NCBI GenBank assembly: GCA_964371555.1 | Contig: CAYJMQ010000031.1 | Location: 1 to 24,367 of the forward strand | Length of the DNA: 24,367 nucleotides | Direction: 5' to 3' | From: CAYJMQ01 sp964371555 | GTDB taxonomy: Bacteria; Bdellovibrionota; JACOXK01; 2-02-FULL-40-11 | Part shown: positions 7,139-12,771 of the stretch, in pieces | How positions within the stretch are numbered: position 1 is the stretch's first letter | Layout of the letters: every line of letters starts with the position of its first letter | Position numbers and translations under genes: made by a program | Notes under the pieces: model-generated | Seen by the model: the letters and a program-made list of their open reading frames with translations, nothing else | The model's database searches: none | What the model was told of the DNA's origin: nothing

Positions 7139-8074
7139 CTAAGATTTCATTCCTTTTAAATCATTTGGGTTTTCAATGTTAAACGTCTTGATCTCTTTAT
7201 TAATTCTCCGAAGAAGCCCTGTCAAGACTTTGCCGGGGCCAATCTCAACTGCCTGGGAGATCCCCTGCGTCGGAAGAAGTTTCATTGATTGTTCCCAACG
7301 AACCGGATTTGGAATCTGTCTGATCAGACGATCAGAAATCCCATGGGAATCATCATGAATGGAAGCATCGACATTGGCAATGTAAGGAATTTTCGGTTTT
7401 GAAACAGAAATACTTTTTAACGCATCCGCCACCCGTTTCGCGGCAGGCTCCATCAGTTTACAATGAAACGGCGCGCTTACTTCAAGCAATAGAGCACGCC
7501 TGATCCCGTGGCTCGGCGCAATATCAATTATTGTCTGAACGGCGCGATGTGTCCCCGAAACAACGACCTGCCCCCCTCCATTGAAATTGGCAGGCGAAAC
7601 CGTCTCATCACCCCCTAATTCTTGAGTTACTTCCCGGCAGAGACGGCTAACCTCCTCCGCTTCGGCCCCCAAAAGCGCGGCCATAGCCCCTTTGCCTGAA
7701 GGAACCGCCTCCTGCATCGCCCCTCCCCGAAGCCGAACCAGCCGAATGGCATCTGAAAATTTCAACGCCTCCGAAACCACGAGCGCCGTATATTCACCGA
7801 GGCTATGCCCCGCCAGAAGCCGCGGCTCTAAACCGGTCTCTGAAAAAAGTGCCCGGTGAGCGGCAACGCTGACTGTTAAAATCGCAGGCTGTGTATTTTG
7901 CGTCAGTTTTAAATCGATTTCTGGCCCCTCAAAACAGAGTTTTCTCAATTTAAACTTCAATACGTCTTCCGCTTCTTCAAAAATCGACCTGCAGATTTGA
8001 AAATTATCAAAGAAAGCCTTTCCCATTCCAACGTATTGAGAACCCTGTCCGGGAAAGAGAAAAACAAAAGCCAT
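7139..8074 (-). CDS. fabD: Malonyl-CoA:ACP transacylase
   Basis: FabD loads malonate from CoA onto ACP. From the ATG at 8074 the protein has 311 residues. It begins MAFVFLFPGQGSQ and has the active-site GHSLGEYTAL (S91), R116 (RLRGGAMQ) and H204 (VSAPFHCKLM). The C-terminal VEIGPGKVLTGLLRR is also typical. A GTG at 8086 would overlap the fabH stop and is possible, but relatives start at the MAFVFPGQG position. The gene sits between fabH and fabG in the common order. Confidence 0.96.
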   Translation of the reverse strand: MAFVFLFPGQGSQYVGMGKAFFDNFQICRSIFEEAEDVLKFKLRKLCFEGPEIDLKLTQNTQPAILTVSVAAHRALFSETGLEPRLLAGHSLGEYTALVVSEALKFSDAIRLVRLRGGAMQEAVPSGKGAMAALLGAEAEEVSRLCREVTQELGGDETVSPANFNGGGQVVVSGTHRAVQTIIDIAPSHGIRRALLLEVSAPFHCKLMEPAAKRVADALKSISVSKPKIPYIANVDASIHDDSHGISDRLIRQIPNPVRWEQSMKLLPTQGISQAVEIGPGKVLTGLLRRINKEIKTFNIENPNDLKGMKS

Positions 8075-8079
8075 ATTCT

Positions 8080-9063
8080 CTACCACTGAATCAATGCGGA
8101 TCCCCAGGCAAATCCCGCGCCAAAGGTTGTTAAAAGAATTTTATCCCCCGATTTCACACGCCCCCCCCTGACCGCTTCATCCAACGCAAGGGGGATGGAT
8201 GCCGCTGAGGTGTTCCCATATTTATCAAGGTTCACAAAAACTTTCTCCATTGGATAATGAAGGCGCTTGGCAACCGCCTGAATAATCCGGATATTGGCCT
8301 GATGTGGAATAAATAGATCGATGTCAGAGGGGCTAAGCCCCGCCTTTTTCAGGGAGGCCTGACTTGCGCTGATCATCGATTCAACCGCTTCCCGGAATAC
8401 TTCCTGTCCCCTCATCCTGACAAAATGATCTCCGCGCTCGATCATTTCCGGTGTCCAATCGACCGCTGTCCCGCCACCGGGAATTTCAAGCAGGTAATAA
8501 AGGGAGCCATCCGAGTAAAGGTCTGTCGACATGATGGTCCTTTCCTTTTGATCTGACGGTCCAACAACCACCCCTCCTGCCGCATCCCCGAAAAGAACAC
8601 AGGTGGTCCGGTCTTTCCAGTTTACAACACGGGACATGATTTCAACACCGACAACCAGCGCGCGCTTGACCGCCCCGCTCCGCACATACTGATCCGCAAT
8701 CGAAAGCCCATATAAAAAACCGGAACAGGCAACCGCAACGTCATAAACGAAGGCATTTTTTGCTTTCAGTTTATCCTGAAGCAAAAACGAGGTTGGTGGA
8801 AGCCTCTTTTCCCAACTCATCGTGGCAACGATGATCATATCGAGCTCATCATGGGAAACCCCGGCATCTTTGAGGGCCGCTATTGCCGCCTGATGCGCAA
8901 GATAAGACGAGGTTTCCCCTTGAGAAACCACCCGGCGCTCACGAATACCCGTGCGTGAAACAATCCATTCATCCGTCGTATCTACGATTTTTGAAACATC
9001 TTCATTCGTAAGAACTTTTTTTGGAACAAAAGAGCCGGTCCCCAAAATCTTTGTTCTGATCAT
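8080..9063 (-). CDS. fabH: 3-oxoacyl-[acyl-carrier-protein] synthase III
   Basis: FabH starts fatty-acid synthesis by condensing acetyl-CoA with malonyl-ACP. The catalytic triad is visible: C in VAVACSGFLYG, H in IPHQANIRI and N in DKYGNTSAAS. The C-terminus GDKILLTTFGAGFAWGSALIQW is typical. Two ATGs are possible. The one at 9063 matches the family start MIRTKILGTGSFVP. The one at 9075 adds MIRK and forms an ATGA overlap with a plsX stop that is itself uncertain because of the nearby gap. The two starts sit in a short duplication of ATGATCAGAA. Confidence 0.96.
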   Translation of the reverse strand: MIRTKILGTGSFVPKKVLTNEDVSKIVDTTDEWIVSRTGIRERRVVSQGETSSYLAHQAAIAALKDAGVSHDELDMIIVATMSWEKRLPPTSFLLQDKLKAKNAFVYDVAVACSGFLYGLSIADQYVRSGAVKRALVVGVEIMSRVVNWKDRTTCVLFGDAAGGVVVGPSDQKERTIMSTDLYSDGSLYYLLEIPGGGTAVDWTPEMIERGDHFVRMRGQEVFREAVESMISASQASLKKAGLSPSDIDLFIPHQANIRIIQAVAKRLHYPMEKVFVNLDKYGNTSAASIPLALDEAVRGGRVKSGDKILLTTFGAGFAWGSALIQW

Positions 9064-9071
9064 CTTTCTGA

Positions 9072-10190
9072 TCATCCGGCGCCGCTCGCAGAGCCGCCGC
9101 TCGCNNNNNNNNNNNNNNNNNNNNNNNNNNNNNNNNNNNNNNNNNNNNNNNNNNNNNNNNNNNNNNNNNNNNNNNNNNNNNNNNNNNNNNNNNNNNNNNN
9201 NNNNGTTTTTAAGTTATCCAAAAGATTCTGTTCAACGGATTTTTGCGCGGTGAGAATCGCATTTTTAATTGCCTTGCTCGAGGAGCGGCCATGGCAGACA
9301 AAAACAAGCCCATCAAGCCCCAGAAGCGGGGCAGCCCCATATTCCGAGTAATCAAATCTTCTTCCTAAATTTTTAATTGTATTTCTAAATAAAATATAGA
9401 AAAGTCCAAAAACAAGCCTTGAAAAAAGTGTCTTTTGAATATCCTGTTTAAGAAGAGAATAGGCTGTTGAAACAACCCCCTCGGTCGTCTTTAAAAAAAT
9501 ATTCCCGACAAAGCCATCACAGATCACAACATCCACTTTTCCTTTAAAAACATCTTTACTCTCGACAAAACCGCGGTAAGCCGGAAACCGCGACGTCATC
9601 TGTTCATGCGCTTCACGTAAAAGTTCCGTCCCTTTCGACGGCTCTTCCCCGTTGCTGAGAAGGCCGATCGTCGGACTGCTTTTCTTGTCAATCAGACGCG
9701 CATAGACGCTTCCCATCGCCGCAAACTGAAGGAGATGAGAAATCCTGCATTCAACATTGGCGCCAAGATCGAGAATCACACATGACCCCTCGAGCGTAGG
9801 CAGACAGCCGGTAATTGCCGGGCGCTCAATCCCTGAGAGCCTCCCCAAAGACAAGAGCGCTGTTGCCATAAATGCCCCCGTATGCCCCGGACTGATCACC
9901 GCCGAAACTTTCTTTTCTTTTAAAAGCTCAAGCGCCACACGCATCGATGTCTGACGCCTCGAGCGAAGGGCTGTGGTGGCGCGTTCGTGCATATCGACCG
10001 ATTCTGCCGCATGAACGACTTCTATAAGCTCTGAGGAAAAACGGGAGCGCTCAAGATGCCGCCGGATAATCTTTTCATCGCCGACAAGAACAACGGAAAC
10101 TCCATGATGCCTCGCCGCGAGCAATGCCCCTTCAACGTTTTCACGCGGGGCATAATCCCCCCCCATAGCATCAAGCGCGATTTTTATCAT
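9072..10190 (-). CDS. plsX: Phosphate acyltransferase PlsX (3' end interrupted by gap)
   Basis: PlsX converts acyl-ACP to acyl-phosphate, the acyl donor for the first step of phospholipid synthesis. The protein starts MIKIALDAMGGDYAPRENVEG and contains the family features VISPGHTGAFMATALLSLGR, CVILDLGANVECR, LLSNGEEPSKGTEL and VVICDGFVGNIFLK. The normal family end is reached around LTAQKSVEQNLLDNLK, just before the 100-N gap. The bases beyond the gap read ASGGSASGAG then TGA, but that frame depends on the unknown gap length. Its ATG overlaps the rpmF stop (ATGA). Confidence 0.94.
   Translation of the reverse strand: MIKIALDAMGGDYAPRENVEGALLAARHHGVSVVLVGDEKIIRRHLERSRFSSELIEVVHAAESVDMHERATTALRSRRQTSMRVALELLKEKKVSAVISPGHTGAFMATALLSLGRLSGIERPAITGCLPTLEGSCVILDLGANVECRISHLLQFAAMGSVYARLIDKKSSPTIGLLSNGEEPSKGTELLREAHEQMTSRFPAYRGFVESKDVFKGKVDVVICDGFVGNIFLKTTEGVVSTAYSLLKQDIQKTLFSRLVFGLFYILFRNTIKNLGRRFDYSEYGAAPLLGLDGLVFVCHGRSSSKAIKNAILTAQKSVEQNLLDNLKXXXXXXXXXXXXXXXXXXXXXXXXXXXXXXXXXXASGGSASGAG
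9076..9104 (-). repeat. GC-rich ~15-bp tandem repeat next to the plsX gap
   Basis: On the coding strand GCGAGCGGCGGCTCT is followed by a diverged second copy GCGAGCGGCGCCGG. The frame that reaches the TGA overlapping fabH reads ASGGS ASGAG. The array runs into the N gap, so the copy number cannot be told. It lies past the conserved end of PlsX. Confidence 0.6.
9105..9204. other. Assembly gap (100 N) at the 3' end of plsX
   Basis: Exactly 100 N, a placeholder for unknown length. The left flank is a GC-rich short repeat. The right flank is ordinary plsX sequence. Confidence 0.98.
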
Positions 10191-10369
10191 ATCCCGGCAG
10201 CTTGAATAATTTCCTTACCTTTATAGTACCCGCACTCAGGGCAGATATGGTGAGGACGTGTCGCCGATTTACAATTTGGGCAGAGGACATAAGTGGGCGG
10301 AGAAAGTTTCTGCTGAGCCCTCCTCTGCCTTCGCTTCATCAACGATCTTTTTTTCTTCGGTACGGCCAT
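10187..10369 (-). CDS. rpmF: Large ribosomal subunit protein bL32
   Basis: A 60-residue basic protein starting MAVPKKKRSLMKRRQRRA, as bL32 does. It has a zinc-binding set C30, C33, C43 and C46 (CPNC ... CPEC). It lies between yceD and plsX, the classic arrangement. A ribosome site AAGGAG overlaps the end of yceD, and the stop overlaps the plsX ATG. Confidence 0.97.
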   Translation of the reverse strand: MAVPKKKRSLMKRRQRRAQQKLSPPTYVLCPNCKSATRPHHICPECGYYKGKEIIQAAGI

Positions 10370-10372
10370 CTG

Positions 10373-10903
10373 TTATCTCTCCTTCTTTTTTTTCCCGACC
10401 TTTAAGGTTTTTAACACAGAAAAAGGGGAATGGGTCTCCCCTTTTTCGCACTGGCAGGATCCAACATTCAAATCTTGTCCACACTGCGAACAGATTCCTT
10501 TGCACTGGGGGGAGCAGACCGTCTGATAGGGAATTGCCAATACAATCTGCTCGCGGAGCGCTTCGCCGAGATCGAGCTCATCCGATTGGAAATAGGTCGC
10601 GTCTGAAGAAAGATCTCTTGCTTGGAGATCTCTCGGTTCTCTCCCCCGGATAAACATCGGTCTAAAAAATTCGTCAACAGGATAGTCCATATCGTTCGCG
10701 CAGCGAGAGCAGGTCAGCACAAATGTCGTTTTCAGATGCCCTTCAATAAAAATCACATCCTTGTCTTTCTCTATTTTCAGAAACAAAGAAAATGGCCCTT
10801 TAATTTCCGTTTTGAGTTGAGTAAAAACAGCCCTCAGCCACCCCTCTTTCAAAGTCAAAGAAAGCTCAAGCGGCCTGCTCAGTTCATGCAACTTAATCTT
10901 CAT
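10373..10903 (-). CDS. yceD: YceD/DUF177 family protein, probable 23S rRNA accumulation factor
   Basis: The protein is 176 residues and shows the YceD pattern: C65 and C68 (TCSRC) followed by a C-terminal cysteine cluster C130, C134, C138, C141 (VCSPQCKGICSQCGQDLN) and C150/C152. The QCKGxCxxCGxDLN motif is characteristic. In other bacteria the family is tied to 23S rRNA accumulation and is found directly before rpmF, as here. It is the first gene of the fatty-acid operon. A sigma70-like promoter and an AGGTG ribosome site lie upstream. Confidence 0.9.
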   Translation of the reverse strand: MKIKLHELSRPLELSLTLKEGWLRAVFTQLKTEIKGPFSLFLKIEKDKDVIFIEGHLKTTFVLTCSRCANDMDYPVDEFFRPMFIRGREPRDLQARDLSSDATYFQSDELDLGEALREQIVLAIPYQTVCSPQCKGICSQCGQDLNVGSCQCEKGETHSPFSVLKTLKVGKKKKER

Positions 10904-10930
10904 GATGGCACACCTGCCGAAATGATCGCT

Positions 10931-10959
10931 AAGCTATAGAAATATCTTCTGTTTGTCAA
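10931..10959 (-). promoter_or_regulatory. Sigma70-like promoter of the yceD-rpmF-plsX-fab operon
   Basis: On the - strand a perfect TTGACA -35 (10959-10954) is followed by TAGCTT at 17 bp (10936-10931), or TATAGC at 15 bp (10938-10933). It lies ~30-50 nt before the yceD ATG. The upstream end of the -35 is 11 bp from the target duplication of the MITE-like element. Confidence 0.55.
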
Positions 10960-10970
10960 GAAATCGCCCC

Positions 10971-10978
10971 CTATCTAG
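10971..10978. repeat. Left copy of 8-bp target-site duplication
   Basis: CTATCTAG, identical to 11077-11084, directly abutting the left inverted repeat of the MITE-like element. Confidence 0.8.
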
Positions 10979-11076
10979 ATTCTGCTGAAAAAGTGTCATT
11001 CTGAGCGCAAAGCGCGAAGAATCCCAGCGGAGATGCTTCGGGACTTCGTCCCTCAGCATGACTTTTTCAGCAGAAT
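10979..11076. mobile_element. 98-bp MITE-like element with terminal inverted repeats and target duplication
   Basis: The ends are perfect 16-bp inverted repeats: ATTCTGCTGAAAAAGT at 10979-10994 and its complement at 11061-11076. The inverted match continues imperfectly inward through CATxCTGAG. The element is flanked by identical 8-bp direct repeats CTATCTAG at 10971-10978 and 11077-11084, the expected target-site duplication. There is no room for a transposase. The interior holds two hairpins (10998-11022 and 11033-11059) of the same design in opposite orientation. An 8-bp duplication is compatible with several IS families, and I cannot assign the partner transposase. Confidence 0.85.
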
Positions 11077-11084
11077 CTATCTAG
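11077..11084. repeat. Right copy of 8-bp target-site duplication
   Basis: CTATCTAG, identical to 10971-10978, directly abutting the right inverted repeat. Perfect identity suggests the insertion is not ancient. Confidence 0.8.
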
Positions 11085-11127
11085 TTTTTAATTGACAAAA
11101 GAGACTTATTTTTGAATGAATACGGGC

Positions 11128-11132
11128 GGAGG
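11128..11132 (+). promoter_or_regulatory. Ribosome-binding site of the PhoU-like gene
   Basis: GGAGG lies 6 nt before the ATG at 11139. It decides that start over the in-frame TTG at 11112. Confidence 0.75.
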
Positions 11133-11138
11133 TTTAAT

Positions 11139-11765
11139 ATGCTAGGAAAACTGATACCGCGTGAAGGACGTTTTTTCGATCTTTTTGACCGTGGGGCTGA
11201 TCTAATCATAGAAGGGGCGCTTGAATTTCGAAAAATGATCTCCGATCTTTCAGGAGCAGAAAAGTATTCGGACACAATTAAAGATATTGAACACAAGGCT
11301 GATAATATCACGCATCAAACCATAGAAATGCTTCACAAAACATTCATTACCCCGATCGACCGGGATGATATTCATCAACTCATCACACGCATGGATGACA
11401 TTCTTGATCTTATTGAAGCGGCTGCCCAACGGATTGTGCTATACGGAATTATAAAACTCCCCGCTGAAGCGTTTGAGCTTGCCGATATCTGTGTAAAAGC
11501 GGCTGAACATGTAAAAAAAACAGTTGGGGGGCTGCATGATTTAAAGCATCCAGAGATATTGATGCAGGAATGCGTCGAAATCAACCGCCTTGAAAACGAA
11601 GCAGATCAGATTTTAAGGAAAGCCCTGGCAAAACTTTTCCAGCAAGAGCCGGATACCCGCCAAGTCATTAAATTAAAAGATATTTATGAACTTCTTGAAA
11701 CGGCAACCGATCGCTGCGAAGATGTTGCCAATATTGTCGAAGGAATTGTGCTCGAATACGCCTGA
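11139..11765 (+). CDS. PhoU-like (DUF47) regulator of a PiT phosphate transporter
   Basis: The protein is 208 residues and almost entirely alpha-helical. It has the acidic metal-binding-type pattern of PhoU-related DUF47 proteins: IKDIEHKADNITHQTIEML, TPIDRDDIHQLITRMDDILD and INRLENEADQILRKAL, ending in LYELLETATDRCEDVANIVEGIV-type sequence. The family is nearly always paired with a PiT transporter and is thought to modulate it. Here the PiT gene starts 6 nt after the stop. The protein has no signal peptide and is cytoplasmic. Confidence 0.9.
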   Translation: MLGKLIPREGRFFDLFDRGADLIIEGALEFRKMISDLSGAEKYSDTIKDIEHKADNITHQTIEMLHKTFITPIDRDDIHQLITRMDDILDLIEAAAQRIVLYGIIKLPAEAFELADICVKAAEHVKKTVGGLHDLKHPEILMQECVEINRLENEADQILRKALAKLFQQEPDTRQVIKLKDIYELLETATDRCEDVANIVEGIVLEYA

Positions 11766-11771
11766 TTTGTA

Positions 11772-12770
11772 ATGGAATATTCTCTTTTATTCATTATTTT
11801 TATTATCTTTGCCGCTCTTGTCTTTGACTTTATCAATGGCTTCCATGACGCCGCAAATTCAATTGCAACGATCGTATCCACACGGGTATTAAGACCGCAG
11901 TGGGCTGTGGTCTGGGCCGCTTTCTTTAACTTTATAGCCTTTCTTTTTTTCGGTCTTCATGTCGCAAACACGATTGGAAAAGGGGTCATTGACCCAAAAA
12001 TCGTCGATCCGATTGTTATTCTTTCAGCTCTGAATGGCGCAATCATTTGGGACGTCATCACCTGGTATTACGGTATTCCATCCAGCTCCTCTCACGCGCT
12101 GATCGGGGGACTTTCAGGCGCCGCTATCGCAAAATCTGGCTTCACCGCGATGAATATAGCGGGATTTACAAAAATTGCGGTTTTTATCGTTCTATCACCG
12201 ATGTTTGGGTTCATGCTCGGATTTTTGCTGATGGTCATTGTCGCACACCTCTTTTTTAAAACGTATCCAAGGAAGGTCGACCATTGGTTTCGCCGGTTTC
12301 AATTTTTATCTGCTTCTCTTTACAGTTTGGGACATGGAGGCAACGACGCGCAAAAGACAATGGGAATTATCGCGGTTCTTCTTTTTTCAACAGGCTATCT
12401 CGGAAAAGAATTTCACGTCCCTCTCTGGATTGTGCTGAGTTGTCACGCCGCCATGGGGCTGGGAACCCTTTTTGGGGGGTGGAGAATCGTAAAAACAATG
12501 GGACTAAAAATTACAAAACTAAAACCGGTCGGAGGCTTCTGTGCCGAGCTCTCGGGGGCATCGACCCTCTTTCTGGCAACAGGACTTGGTATTCCGATTT
12601 CGACAACTCACGTCATCACCGGATCGATTATGGGTGTTGGCACCGTTAACAAATTCTCCGCCGTCCGCTGGGGGGTTGCCCAACGCATCATCTGGGCGTG
12701 GGTTCTTACGATCCCCGCTTCCGCCCTCATTTCAGCGCTGACGTGGTGGGTGGTTGAGATGTTGGTATAG
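11772..12770 (+). CDS. pit: Low-affinity inorganic phosphate transporter, PiT family
   Basis: An inner-membrane cation-coupled phosphate symporter of 332 residues with about ten hydrophobic segments. The duplicated family signatures are both present: NGFHDAANSIATIVSTRVL near the N-terminus and GGNDAQKTMGIIAV in the second half. They are accompanied by GIPSSSSHALIGG and GIPISTTHVITGS. It is co-transcribed with the preceding PhoU-like gene. Its stop is one base from the stop of the convergent phosphatase-superfamily gene, so there is no room for a separate terminator between them. Confidence 0.95.
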   Translation: MEYSLLFIIFIIFAALVFDFINGFHDAANSIATIVSTRVLRPQWAVVWAAFFNFIAFLFFGLHVANTIGKGVIDPKIVDPIVILSALNGAIIWDVITWYYGIPSSSSHALIGGLSGAAIAKSGFTAMNIAGFTKIAVFIVLSPMFGFMLGFLLMVIVAHLFFKTYPRKVDHWFRRFQFLSASLYSLGHGGNDAQKTMGIIAVLLFSTGYLGKEFHVPLWIVLSCHAAMGLGTLFGGWRIVKTMGLKITKLKPVGGFCAELSGASTLFLATGLGIPISTTHVITGSIMGVGTVNKFSAVRWGVAQRIIWAWVLTIPASALISALTWWVVEMLV

Positions 12771-12771
12771 G

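Noticed and set aside
11092..11120. TTGACA (11092-11097) as the -35 of a promoter for the PhoU-like gene
   Set aside because: No acceptable -10 lies at 16-18 bp. A start there would fall on the ribosome-binding site, leaving almost no leader.
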